From positions 1 through 64,000 of the forward strand of contig CAMBAJ010000003.1 of the NCBI GenBank assembly GCA_945864305.1: a stretch of 64,000 bases of DNA, in the 5' to 3' direction. The translations under genes were made by a program, and so were the position numbers. Shown piece by piece: positions 54,432 through 62,829 of this stretch. Source of the DNA: an uncultured Clostridia bacterium. GTDB taxonomy: Bacteria; Bacillota; Clostridia; Oscillospirales; Oscillospiraceae. How positions within the stretch are numbered: the stretch's first letter is position 1; each line of letters begins with the position of its first letter. The notes under the pieces are model-generated. The model saw nothing but the letters and a program-made list of their open reading frames with translations. It was not told the DNA's origin and searched no databases.

Positions 54432-57059
54432 TTACATTTCTTTGATAGCGGCCTGAGCGGCAGCCAGACGGGCGATGGGCACGCGGAAGGGAGAGCAGGA
54501 CACGTAGTCCAGGCCCACGCGGTGGCAGAACTCCACGGAGGAGGGATCGCCGCCGTGCTCGCCGCAGATACCCAGGTGGATGTCGGGATTGGTGGCACGG
54601 CCCATTTTGGCGGCCATGTCAACCAGCTTGCCGACGCCGTTCTGGTCCAGCTTGGCGAAGGGATCGTTCTCGTAAATCTTCTTGTCGTAGTAGGCATCCA
54701 GGAACTTGCCGGCGTCGTCACGGGAGAAGCCGAAGGTCATCTGGGTCAGGTCGTTGGTACCGAAGGAGAAGAAGTCGGCCTCCTTGGCAATCTCATCGGC
54801 GGTCAGAGCGGCGCGGGGGATCTCAATCATGGTACCCACCAAGTACTTCATGTCGGAGCCGGCCTCCTTGATGATGGCGTCAGCAGTCTCCACGACCACG
54901 CTCTTGACGTACTTCAGCTCCTTGACCTCGCCCACCAGGGGGATCATGATCTCGGGGACCATGGTCCACTCGGGATGACGGGCCTGGACAGCCAGAGCGG
55001 CCTTGATGACGGCGCGGGTCTGCATGGCGGCAATCTCGGGATAGGTGACGGCCAGACGGCAGCCGCGGTGACCCATCATGGGGTTGAACTCATGCAGGGA
55101 AGCGATGATGGACTTGATCTCCTGAACGGTCTTGCCCATGTCGGAAGCCAGCTTCTCAATGTCGGCCTCCTCGGTGGGAACGAACTCGTGCAGGGGGGGG
55201 TCCAGGAAACGGATGGTGACGGGGCACCCCTCCATGGCCTCGTAGATGCCCTCGAAGTCACCCTGCTGCATGGGCTCCAGAACGGCCAGAGCGGCCTCGC
55301 GCTGCTCGACGGTGTCGGAGCAGATCATGCGGCGGATGGCGGGGATACGGTCCTCATCGAAGAACATGTGCTCGGTACGGGTCAGGCCAATGCCCTCGGC
55401 GCCGAACTTGCGGGCCTGAGCGGCATCGTGGGGAGTGTCGGCGTTGGTGCGGACCTTCAGACGGCGATACTTGTCAGCCCAGCCCATGACGCGGCCGAAC
55501 TCGCCGCCGATGGTGGCGTCCACGGTGGGGATGGCGCCGTCATAGATGTTGCCGGTGGAGCCGTTCAGGGAGATCCAGTCGCCCTCGACGTAGGTCTTGC
55601 CGGCCAGCTCGAACTTCTTGTTCTCCTCGTCCATCTTGATGTCGCCGCAGCCGGAGACGCAGCACTTGCCCATGCCGCGGGCCACGACGGCGGCGTGGGA
55701 GGTCATGCCGCCGCGGACGGTCAGGATGCCCTGCGCGGCCTTCATGCCCTCGATGTCCTCGGGAGAGGTCTCCAGGCGGACCAGAACGACCTTCTCACCG
55801 CGGGCGGCCCACTCCTTGGCGTCCTCAGCGGAGAAGACGATCTTGCCGGAGGCGGCGCCGGGAGAGGCACCCAGGGCCTTGCCGATGACGGCGGCCTTCT
55901 TCAGGGCCTCGGCGTCGAACTGGGGATGCAGCAGGGTGTCCAGAGAGCGGGGCTCAATCATGGCCACAGCCTGCTTCTCGTCGATCATGCCCTCGTCCAC
56001 CAGGTCGCAGGCGATTTTCAGAGCGGCGGCGGGGGTGCGCTTACCGTTACGGGTCTGCAGCATGTAGAGCTTGCCGTGCTCGACGGTGAACTCCATATCC
56101 TGCATGTCGTGATAGTGGTTCTCCAGGGTCTTGCAGACGCCCTCGAACTGAGCGAAGGCCTCGGGGAACTTCTCAGCCATCTCAGCGATGGGCATGGGAG
56201 TGCGGACGCCGGCCACGACGTCCTCGCCCTGGGCGTTGGTCAGGAACTCGCCGAACAGCTTCTTCTCGCCAGTGGCGGGGTTGCGGGTGAAGGCAACGCC
56301 GGTGCCGCAGTCGTCGCCCATGTTGCCGAAGGCCATGGACTGGACGTTGACGGCGGTGCCCCAGGAGTAGGGGATATCATTGTCGCGGCGATAGACGTTG
56401 GCGCGGGGGTTGTCCCAGGAACGGAACACGGCCTTGACGGCGCCCATCAGCTGCTCCTTGGGATCGGTGGGGAACTCCTCGCCAATCTTGGCCTTGTACT
56501 CGGCCTTGAACTGGCCGGCCAGCTCCTTCAGGTCCTCAGCGGTCAGCTCCACGTCCTGAGTGACGCCGCGGTCTTCCTTCATCTTGTCAATGAGCTGCTC
56601 AAAGTACTTCTTGCCGACTTCCATAACGACGTCGGAATACATCTGAATAAAGCGGCGATAGCAGTCCCAGGCCCAGCGGGGGTTGCCGGACTTCTTGGCC
56701 AGCACGTCCACCACAGTCTCGTTCAGACCCAGGTTCAGAATGGTGTCCATCATACCGGGCATGGAGGCACGGGCACCGGAACGGACGGAGACCAGCAGGG
56801 GGTTCTCGGCGTCGCCGAACTTCTTGCCGGTGATGCCCTCCATCTTCTCAATGTACTCCATAATCTCGGCCACGATCTCGTCGTTGATCTGGCGGCCATC
56901 CTCATAGTACTGAGTGCAGGCCTCGGTGGTAATAGTGAAGCCCTGGGGAACGGGCAGGCCGATATTGGTCATCTCGGCCAGGTTTGCGCCCTTGCCGCCC
57001 AGGAGCTCACGCATGTTGGCGTTGCCCTCGGTAAACAGGTAACAATACTTTTTGCTCAT
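54432..57059 (-). CDS. ppdK: pyruvate, phosphate dikinase
   Basis: An 875-residue enzyme that interconverts pyruvate, ATP and phosphate with PEP, AMP and PPi. The nucleotide domain opens with NMRELLGGKGANLAEMTNIGLPVPQGF. The phospho-His domain has RGGMTSHAAVVARGMGKCCVSG with the swivelling His, and the PEP/pyruvate barrel has GIGLTRTEHMFF and, near the end, GICGEHGGDPSSVEFCH. The ATG at 57059 has GGAGG seven bases upstream; the ATG at 57065 used by the track is only two bases from it. It is monocistronic, with its own promoter and terminator, and supports the PPi-based glycolysis common in Clostridia. Confidence 0.97.
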   Translation of the reverse strand: MSKKYCYLFTEGNANMRELLGGKGANLAEMTNIGLPVPQGFTITTEACTQYYEDGRQINDEIVAEIMEYIEKMEGITGKKFGDAENPLLVSVRSGARASMPGMMDTILNLGLNETVVDVLAKKSGNPRWAWDCYRRFIQMYSDVVMEVGKKYFEQLIDKMKEDRGVTQDVELTAEDLKELAGQFKAEYKAKIGEEFPTDPKEQLMGAVKAVFRSWDNPRANVYRRDNDIPYSWGTAVNVQSMAFGNMGDDCGTGVAFTRNPATGEKKLFGEFLTNAQGEDVVAGVRTPMPIAEMAEKFPEAFAQFEGVCKTLENHYHDMQDMEFTVEHGKLYMLQTRNGKRTPAAALKIACDLVDEGMIDEKQAVAMIEPRSLDTLLHPQFDAEALKKAAVIGKALGASPGAASGKIVFSAEDAKEWAARGEKVVLVRLETSPEDIEGMKAAQGILTVRGGMTSHAAVVARGMGKCCVSGCGDIKMDEENKKFELAGKTYVEGDWISLNGSTGNIYDGAIPTVDATIGGEFGRVMGWADKYRRLKVRTNADTPHDAAQARKFGAEGIGLTRTEHMFFDEDRIPAIRRMICSDTVEQREAALAVLEPMQQGDFEGIYEAMEGCPVTIRFLDPPLHEFVPTEEADIEKLASDMGKTVQEIKSIIASLHEFNPMMGHRGCRLAVTYPEIAAMQTRAVIKAALAVQARHPEWTMVPEIMIPLVGEVKELKYVKSVVVETADAIIKEAGSDMKYLVGTMIEIPRAALTADEIAKEADFFSFGTNDLTQMTFGFSRDDAGKFLDAYYDKKIYENDPFAKLDQNGVGKLVDMAAKMGRATNPDIHLGICGEHGGDPSSVEFCHRVGLDYVSCSPFRVPIARLAAAQAAIKEM

Positions 57060-57148
57060 TTTCATTCCTCCGTTTTTTTGTCGCTGCCATACGGCAGAAA
57101 AACTATCAACCGTCCACGGGTAAACGATTAGCCAAAATTGACGATAAT

Positions 57149-57177
57149 ATTATAATAGGAAGATTTCTGGAAAACAA
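57149..57177 (-). promoter_or_regulatory. ppdK promoter
   Basis: Minus strand TTGTTT (57177-57172) and TATAAT (57154-57149), 17-bp spacing, in an A+T-rich stretch about 90 bp before the ATG. Confidence 0.6.
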
Positions 57178-57328
57178 TGCATAAATAGCATAAGAAATCG
57201 ATTTAAAATTAACACATTCTGCCTAATTCAGAGGAAAATTCAACAAAAGGCAGGAAGAAATTGGAAGACAACCGAGCCGGACGGCCGCGTCTGGCGTAAA
57301 ACGATTACGCGGGACCGACACCGGAAAT

Positions 57329-58216
57329 TCAGAGGAAGGCATCGGACAGCTTTCGGTAAAACGCGGTGGCTTCCCGGTTTTCACGCTGGAAACGGAGGAT
57401 GACAGCGTGGTGGGGCAACTCGATGGTGCAGTCCAAAATGTCTCGTTCCTGCTGGCTTTCCTCCAGCCGGATTTGGTGGATACCGATGAGGGGAAGATAG
57501 GTGAAGTGGTAGCTGTATTCGTTTTCCTGGGCTTTTTTCTCCGGGACCTCCCGCTGGATGACGATGAGTTCCTGCGAATTCAGCAGGTGGAGTGTGGCGG
57601 GCAGGCGCTGGGGCCGCGCCCGGCTGGCCAGATTTTTGAAGAAAGAGCCGCCCCTTGTCTCCAGGGGTGCCATGGACTGACAGGCGTACACCCGAGCCTC
57701 CGGCTCTGTTTGCTTCAGCTCACGCAGCAGATTGACGAACAGCACGTCCAGGTCTGCCGGGGCCTTCTCCCAGGGACGCAGCTCCGGCAGGGCGGGCACC
57801 GTCCCAGTCTGATACCGCCCGCGGATGAGAGAGGTGAAACGGGTGACGATGTCCATGGACACCGCGTTGAAGGGGAGCCGGATCTCTCCGCTCCGCAGAT
57901 ACAGGGTCAGATCGCCCCGGAGGAAGTGGCGGAACAGGCGAAGCCCCTCAATCTCGGCGTAGGAGACGGTGATGGTCTCCACAGTATGTTCCACACGTTT
58001 CAGAATCAGCAGCCGCTCCTCGTAGGCGCCCACCACGTAGTCGTACAGGTCCATGTCCGGCGTGGCCCGACGGCGCTCAATGTCCCGGGGAATCTTGAAC
58101 AGCATCAGCGGCGTCTCCTCGCTCCGGACATATGGCGCGAACAGAGCGGGCAGCGGGTGGGCCTCTGTGATCTCATAGATCCAGGGGCCGAAGGCATCGT
58201 ATTCGGACGGATACAT
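57329..58216 (-). CDS. unrecognised protein of 295 residues, possibly two PH-like domains
   Basis: A soluble protein starting MYPSEYDAFGPWIYEITEAH, with no signal peptide or membrane helix. Two stretches look like bacterial PH-type beta sandwiches: residues about 55-125 (EERLLILKRVEHTVETITV, GDLTLYLRSGEIRLPFNAV) and about 205-290 (ATLHLLNSQELIVIQREV, LPHHAVILRF). TTAAGGAGG precedes the ATG. It lies between ppdK and holB without an obvious partner. I do not recognise the family; the PH comparison is only by pattern. Confidence 0.75.
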   Translation of the reverse strand: MYPSEYDAFGPWIYEITEAHPLPALFAPYVRSEETPLMLFKIPRDIERRRATPDMDLYDYVVGAYEERLLILKRVEHTVETITVSYAEIEGLRLFRHFLRGDLTLYLRSGEIRLPFNAVSMDIVTRFTSLIRGRYQTGTVPALPELRPWEKAPADLDVLFVNLLRELKQTEPEARVYACQSMAPLETRGGSFFKNLASRARPQRLPATLHLLNSQELIVIQREVPEKKAQENEYSYHFTYLPLIGIHQIRLEESQQERDILDCTIELPHHAVILRFQRENREATAFYRKLSDAFL

Positions 58217-58412
58217 GGATGAAACCTCCTTAAGGCCATTGGGCCGTCCCGGCGGAGCATCCCGCTGGGAGTGAATATTTTTCTACCATAATATTTCCAC
58301 GCGGCGGGCCGCCTGTCAACCATATCTGTGGAAAACGGCCCTTTTCCTGTATTCCTTTTTTTCAGGGGGTGTGGTACAATAAAAAAATCAAAATCCCGAG
58401 AGGAGTCCCGCC

Positions 58413-59276
58413 ATGACCCCATTTGGCCTGCCTGAAAACGACCCCATCGCCGCCCGCGTCCGGGAGGCCGCCACCCGCGGCACCCTGTCCCACGCCCTGC
58501 TGTTCACCGGCAGCGGGGACCGGCTGGCCGCCGCCCGCTATGCCGCCGCCGGACTGGAGTGCACCGGAGAGGGAACACGGCCCTGCGGCGTGTGCCCCGG
58601 CTGCCGCAAGGTGCTGGGGGACATCCACCCCGATGTCATCACCGTCCGGGACCCGGACCACAAGAACATCGCCGTGGACGTGGTGCGGAATATCCGGGCG
58701 GACGCCTACATCCGGCCCAATGAGGGAACCAGAAAGGTCTATCTCTTCCCGGACTGCGCCCTGCTGACGGAGCAAGATCAGAACGTGCTTTTGAAGATCG
58801 TGGAGGAGGGCCCGCCCTACGCGGCATTCCTCTTCTGCGCGGAGAACCCGGCGGTGGTGCTTCAAACCCTGCGGTCCCGCTGCGTGGAGCTGAAGCTGCA
58901 CCCGGCGGTGGGTGAGACGGGGGAAGAGGTGTCCGAGGCCGGGGAGGAGCTGTGCCGGGCGATTGGAAAACACCGCCGCGGCGCCGTGGCGGAGCTGGCG
59001 GTCCGCTTGGAGAAAAAGCGCACCACCCGGGAGGACCTAGCGGCCCTGCTGGAGCGGAGCCGGGGGGCTTTCACGTCGGCCCTGCTGCTGCTGTACGGGC
59101 AGGAGCCGGAGGAGATCGACCGGGAAATCGCCCCGTATCTTGCGAAAAACTTGACAAAAAGCCAAATTATGCGCACAATAGAACTGTTGCAGAAGTATCA
59201 CGGGGAATGCGCCTACAATGTCGGCCTCGGCCACGTGTTGGGCGCCCTCGCTGCGGAATTGGAGGGTATCCTTTGA
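58413..59276 (+). CDS. holB: DNA polymerase III delta-prime subunit-like protein
   Basis: A 287-residue AAA+ clamp-loader subunit. The N-terminal region has LSHALLFTGSGDRLAAARYAA, where the P-loop is degenerate as usual for delta-prime, then the zinc module CGVCPGCRKVLGDIHPDV and the SRC motif in TLRSRCVELKL. The C-terminal collar domain is short. GAGAGGAGTCCC precedes the ATG. Its stop overlaps the ricT start (TTGA), the conserved holB-yaaT order of Firmicutes, with the dnaX-linked genes elsewhere. Confidence 0.9.
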   Translation: MTPFGLPENDPIAARVREAATRGTLSHALLFTGSGDRLAAARYAAAGLECTGEGTRPCGVCPGCRKVLGDIHPDVITVRDPDHKNIAVDVVRNIRADAYIRPNEGTRKVYLFPDCALLTEQDQNVLLKIVEEGPPYAAFLFCAENPAVVLQTLRSRCVELKLHPAVGETGEEVSEAGEELCRAIGKHRRGAVAELAVRLEKKRTTREDLAALLERSRGAFTSALLLLYGQEPEEIDREIAPYLAKNLTKSQIMRTIELLQKYHGECAYNVGLGHVLGALAAELEGIL

Positions 59277-60562
59277 CGGAAGTGATCAGCGTCCGCTTTC
59301 GGGGCGGATGCAAGAATTATTATTTTGACCCCAAAGGGGTCCAGGTGAAGATGGGGGACCAGGTAATCGTGGAGACTGCCCAGGGCCCGGAATTCGCCAC
59401 CTGCACGGAGGGCAACCACGAGGTGGATGACGAGTCCATCGTCAAGCCCCTGTGCGCCATGCTGCGGACGGCCACGGAGAATGACCGCCGCACCGTGGAA
59501 TACAACAAGAAACGGGAGAACGAGGCCTTTGACATCTGCGAGAAGAAGATCGCGGACCACGGTCTGGAGATGAAGCTGGTGAACGTTTCCGCCAGCTTTG
59601 ACGGCAACAAGATCATCTTTTACTTCACCGCCGACGGTCGTGTGGACTTCCGGGAGCTGGTACGGGACTTGGCATCTGTGTTCCGGGCCCGGATCGAACT
59701 GCGGCAGATCGGCGTCCGGGACGAGGCTAAGATGATCGGCGGCCTGGGCATCTGCGGCCGGCCCTTCTGCTGCTCCGAGTTTTTGGATGGGTTCATGCCC
59801 GTCTCCATCAAGATGGCCAAGACCCAGAACCTGAGCCTGAATCCCACCAAGATTTCCGGCACTTGCGGCCGTCTGATGTGCTGCCTGAAGTACGAGCAGA
59901 ACGCCTATGAGGACGCCGCCAAGCGGATGCCCAAGGTGGAGTCCTTCGTCCAGACCCCCGACGGCCCCGGCAACGTCAAGAGCGTGGACCTGCTGCGGGA
60001 GACCATGAAGGTGGCCCTGGACAGCGCGCCGGAGCCCCTCAAGACGTACCACGGCTGCGAGGTCTGCATCCTGCGCAACGGCAAGGGCAGCCGGGAGGGC
60101 ATTGAAATCCCCGAGCGGCCGGCCCGCTATGTGGAGGAGAAGCCGGAGGAGGAGTTCGTCGCCCCGGTCATCACCGCCACACCTTTCTATGTGGATGCGC
60201 AGCTGGAGGACGCGCCCACCCGGGAGAAGATGGGCGTGGAGGGCAGTGAGAGCGGCAAGCCCCGCCGCCGTCATCGCGGCGGACGCCGCCGGAGCGGCAA
60301 GCCCGCCGGTGAGCTACTCAAGGCGGAACCCAGGCAGCAGCCCAAATCCGGCGAGGAAAAAGAGAAGAAGGGCGGCCAAAGCGGCCAGAAGTCTCGTACG
60401 CCCAAGCAGCAGGCACCGAAGCAGTCTCAGCCGCCCCGCCCCGAGGCAGCAGCTGCCGAGGGCGGCGACAGCGGCGAGACCAAGCGCCGCCGCCGGCCCC
60501 ATCACCGGGGCGGACGCCGCCGGAACAAGGGTGGCGAGGGAGCCGCGCCGCAGAGCGAATAA
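59273..60562 (+). CDS. ricT: RicT (YaaT)/PSP1-domain protein with long basic C-terminal tail
   Basis: A 429-residue protein. Residues 1 to about 275 form the PSP1/RicT domain, with the Cys clusters FCCSEFLDGF and CGRLMCCLKYE, which in Bacillus bind a 4Fe-4S cluster in the RicAFT (Y) complex controlling mRNA maturation. A disordered Arg/Gly/Lys-rich tail of about 150 residues follows, with two repeats, RRRHRGGRRRSG and RRPHHRGGRRRNKG. The start is TTG at 59273, overlapping the holB stop and preceded by GGAGGG; the track start at 58952 lies inside holB. The tail is likely RNA-binding. Confidence 0.92.
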   Translation: MTEVISVRFRGGCKNYYFDPKGVQVKMGDQVIVETAQGPEFATCTEGNHEVDDESIVKPLCAMLRTATENDRRTVEYNKKRENEAFDICEKKIADHGLEMKLVNVSASFDGNKIIFYFTADGRVDFRELVRDLASVFRARIELRQIGVRDEAKMIGGLGICGRPFCCSEFLDGFMPVSIKMAKTQNLSLNPTKISGTCGRLMCCLKYEQNAYEDAAKRMPKVESFVQTPDGPGNVKSVDLLRETMKVALDSAPEPLKTYHGCEVCILRNGKGSREGIEIPERPARYVEEKPEEEFVAPVITATPFYVDAQLEDAPTREKMGVEGSESGKPRRRHRGGRRRSGKPAGELLKAEPRQQPKSGEEKEKKGGQSGQKSRTPKQQAPKQSQPPRPEAAAAEGGDSGETKRRRRPHHRGGRRRNKGGEGAAPQSE

Positions 60563-60573
60563 AGATCATAAAA

Positions 60574-60606
60574 AGTCCCGCCGTCCGCCCCGCGGGCGGC
60601 GGGACT
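60574..60606 (+). terminator. hairpin after ricT
   Basis: GTCCCGCC and GGCGGGAC form a strong G+C stem, followed by CGCTTTC; the U tract is weak. Confidence 0.6.
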
Positions 60607-60629
60607 CGCTTTCATAAAAGGAGATTGCC

Positions 60630-61475
60630 ATGGGAAAATTTTCGGGAGTTCTGCTGACCAGCGATTTTGACAACACTCTGATCTATACGGAGGACGCCCT
60701 GCGCTCCGGCGTGCCGGTGCCGCCGCTGTCCGAGGCCAACCGCACCGCCCTGGAGTACTTCATGGCGGAGGGCGGGCATTTCGCCATCGCCACCGGCCGG
60801 GCCCTGGCGGCCTTCCGGAAGTACGTGGACCAGGTGCCCATGAACACCCCGGGCGTGGTGTGCAACGGCGCGGCCCTGTATGATTTTGCAAAAGGCGAGT
60901 ACCTGGAGACGGCCCTGCTGGACGGCATCGTCCGGGAGCGGGGGCAGGAGATCCTGGAGCACTTCCCGGAGGCGGCAGTGGAGGCGTACCACATCGACAA
61001 CGTAATCCACGCCGTCCACCCCAATGAGATCACCCATCAGCACGAGCATCTGACCAAGGTGGGCGTGGAGGAGAAGCCGACCCTGCTGGATGTTCCCCTG
61101 CCCCTGGGTAAGCTGCTGTTCGAGGCGGACCACGAGACGTTGGAGGAGATCAAAGCCTATCTGGCGGAGCGGGGCTGGGCCGAGGACTACGAGCTGATTT
61201 TCTCCGGCAAGACCCTCCTGGAGATGACTGCCAAGGGCGCCAACAAGGGCGGCATGGTCCGCCGTCTGGCGGCCCACTTGGGCATCTCCATGGACCATGT
61301 CTACTGCGCCGGAGACGAGGCCAACGACATCACCATGCTGACTGCGGCGGCGGAGGGCTTCGCCCCGGCCAACTGCGTCCCGGCGGTCCGGGACTGCGGC
61401 GCCACCATCGTGGCCGACGCCCGGGAGAGCGCGCTGGCGGACGTGATCGCAATTTTGGACGAGCGGTATTCGTAA
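60630..61475 (+). CDS. Cof-type HAD-superfamily hydrolase
   Basis: A 281-residue HAD-IIB phosphatase. Motif I is LLTSDFDNTLIYTED (catalytic DxD), motif II is FAIATGRALAAF, and motif III/IV is VYCAGDEANDITMLTAA, with the Cof-type cap between residues about 85 and 190. Such enzymes dephosphorylate sugar phosphates or cofactors; the substrate is not evident. AAAAGGAGATTGCC precedes the ATG. It is closed by a terminator and may be transcribed with ricT by read-through. Confidence 0.9.
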   Translation: MGKFSGVLLTSDFDNTLIYTEDALRSGVPVPPLSEANRTALEYFMAEGGHFAIATGRALAAFRKYVDQVPMNTPGVVCNGAALYDFAKGEYLETALLDGIVRERGQEILEHFPEAAVEAYHIDNVIHAVHPNEITHQHEHLTKVGVEEKPTLLDVPLPLGKLLFEADHETLEEIKAYLAERGWAEDYELIFSGKTLLEMTAKGANKGGMVRRLAAHLGISMDHVYCAGDEANDITMLTAAAEGFAPANCVPAVRDCGATIVADARESALADVIAILDERYS

Positions 61476-61495
61476 GCGGATTTGACGAAAAAAGA

Positions 61496-61524
61496 CCGGC
61501 CCTGAGAGGCCGGCCTTACTTTTT
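61496..61524 (+). terminator. terminator after the Cof-type HAD gene
   Basis: CCGGCC-CTGAGA-GGCCGG followed by CCTTACTTTTT. Confidence 0.75.
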
Positions 61525-61647
61525 GGGCGGATAAGGGCTTTTTTGATCTGTTCGTTCCAACAGGTAGTCCACGCTGACGTGATAAAAGTCCGCCAGACGC
61601 CGCATAAGCTGGGGGCGGTTTGAGGCGCCTGGGTGGGCACTGAACAT
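61516..61647 (-). pseudogene. remnant of an XRE-family HTH gene (C-terminal part only)
   Basis: A 43-codon minus-strand frame reads MFSAHPGASNRPQLMRRLAD and then FYHVSVDYLLERTDQKSPYPPKK, ending at TAA. FYHVSVDYLLERTD is the usual end of a Cro/C1-type HTH repressor. The helix-turn-helix itself is missing, and no ribosome-binding site is visible. The region just upstream of the frame is a hairpin, so a deletion probably removed the start. It lies between two terminators. Confidence 0.6.
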
Positions 61648-61650
61648 GAA

Positions 61651-61678
61651 AAAGAGCGGCCGCCGGCTGCTCTTTTTT
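61651..61678. terminator. hairpin with flanking A and T tracts
   Basis: AAAGAGC-GGCCGCCGGCT-GCTCTTTTTT forms a stem with a U tract on the plus strand and another (CTTTTTCAT) on the minus strand. Confidence 0.7.
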
Positions 61679-61689
61679 CATATCCCCCC

Positions 61690-61734
61690 TTGACAAATCC
61701 ACAATATGTGTTATTGTATTAATTGCTTAATACA
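61690..61734 (+). promoter_or_regulatory. promoter and palindromic operator of the second GntR/ABC operon
   Basis: TTGACA (61690-61695) and TATTGT (61712-61717), 16-bp spacing. A perfect palindrome, TGTATTAA-TTGC-TTAATACA (61715-61734), overlaps the -10 box. Its core matches the operator at 1731-1751. Confidence 0.75.
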
Positions 61735-61760
61735 TTAGAGACAGACAGGAGGCGCATCTC

Positions 61761-62153
61761 TTGAAATGGCAATTTTCCAACGACGCCCCGATCTACGCCC
61801 AACTCATCGAGCAGATCAAGGTCGGCATCGTCTCCGGCGCGTTCCCGCCGGGGGAGCGGCTGCCATCGGTGCGTGACCTCGCCACGGAGGCGGGCGTCAA
61901 TCCCAACACCATGCAGCGCGCTCTGGCGGAGCTGGAGCGGGACGGACTGGTGTACAGCCAGCGGACCACGGGCAGATTTGTGACGGAGGACAAAACGATG
62001 ATCGAGACAGCGAAACGGAGTCTGGCGGAACGCCATGTCAAGACGTTTCTGGCGGCAATGCTCCGGCTGGGCTTCCAGCGGGAGGAGATCATGACCCTGC
62101 TGCGGCAGGAGACCGGAGAGGAGGGCGAATTCCATGGCGGTTCTGGAGTGTAA
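61761..62153 (+). CDS. GntR-family (YtrA subfamily) transcriptional regulator
   Basis: A 130-residue regulator similar to the one at 1773: a winged HTH (PIYAQLIEQIKVGIVSGAF, LPSVRDLATEAGVNPNTMQRAL) and a short tail. The start is a TTG with ACAGGAGG about eight bases ahead. It overlaps the ABC ATPase gene by 20 bases, indicating translational coupling. The palindrome over its promoter suggests autorepression. Compared with the first GntR, the recognition-helix segments VNPNTMQRA and INPNTIQRA are nearly identical, which fits their shared operator sequence. Confidence 0.9.
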   Translation: MKWQFSNDAPIYAQLIEQIKVGIVSGAFPPGERLPSVRDLATEAGVNPNTMQRALAELERDGLVYSQRTTGRFVTEDKTMIETAKRSLAERHVKTFLAAMLRLGFQREEIMTLLRQETGEEGEFHGGSGV

Positions 62154-62829
62154 GGACCTGTGCAAAAACTACGGCCGCGCGGCCGCGCTGGACCATGTCA
62201 GCTTCGCCGTGGAGCCGGGCCACATCGTGGGCTTGCTGGGCCCCAACGGCAGCGGCAAGACCACGCTCATTAAGCTGGCCAACGGCCTGCTGACCCCCAC
62301 CAGCGGCGAGATCCTGGTGTGCGATACGGCGCCGGGGAAGGCCACCCATGCCTGGGTCAGCTATCTGCCGGAGCGGACGTCCATCCCCACCTGGATGACC
62401 ACCACTCAGCTGCTGGACTTCTATCAGGATTTCTACGCGGACTTCCGCCGGGACGCGGCGGAGGAGATGCTTCAGCACCTGAATATTCAGCCCAGACAGC
62501 GCGTCAAGCAGATGAGCAAGGGCACCCGGGAGAAGGTGCAGCTCATCATGGTCATGAGCCGGGCGGCGAAGCTGTATCTGCTGGATGAGCCCATCGGCGG
62601 CGTGGACCCCGCCACCCGGGACTACATCCTCTCCACTATCATCGGCAACTACAACCCAGAGGCGGCGGTGGTGATCTCCACCCACCTGATCTCCGATGTG
62701 GAAAAGGTGCTGGACGAAGTGATTTTCATCAATCAGGGCCGCATGGTGCTCCAGGCCTCCGTGGATCAGATTCGGGAGGAGAAGGGCATGAGCGTGGATG
62801 AACTGTTCCGGGAGGTGTTCAAATGCTGA
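62134..62829 (+). CDS. ABC transporter ATP-binding protein
   Basis: A 231-residue ATPase. Walker A is LLGPNGSGKTTLIK, the signature is the variant QMSKGTREKVQLI, Walker B is LYLLDEPIGGVDP, and the switch His is in ISTHLISDVEKV. It lacks the C-terminal extension of the paralogue at 2132. It overlaps the regulator by 20 bases and the permease by 7, forming a compact regulator-ATPase-permease operon of the YtrA type. The exported substrate is unknown. Confidence 0.93.
   Translation: MAVLECKDLCKNYGRAAALDHVSFAVEPGHIVGLLGPNGSGKTTLIKLANGLLTPTSGEILVCDTAPGKATHAWVSYLPERTSIPTWMTTTQLLDFYQDFYADFRRDAAEEMLQHLNIQPRQRVKQMSKGTREKVQLIMVMSRAAKLYLLDEPIGGVDPATRDYILSTIIGNYNPEAAVVISTHLISDVEKVLDEVIFINQGRMVLQASVDQIREEKGMSVDELFREVFKC

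Noticed and set aside
54417-57131. Plus-strand ORF of 904 codons opposite ppdK
   Set aside because: Gly/His/Leu/Val-rich shadow of the ppdK frame.
58952-59272. Upstream extension of the ricT ORF into holB
   Set aside because: The added residues are the holB sequence read out of frame; the TTG at 59273 has a ribosome-binding site and opens the PSP1 domain.
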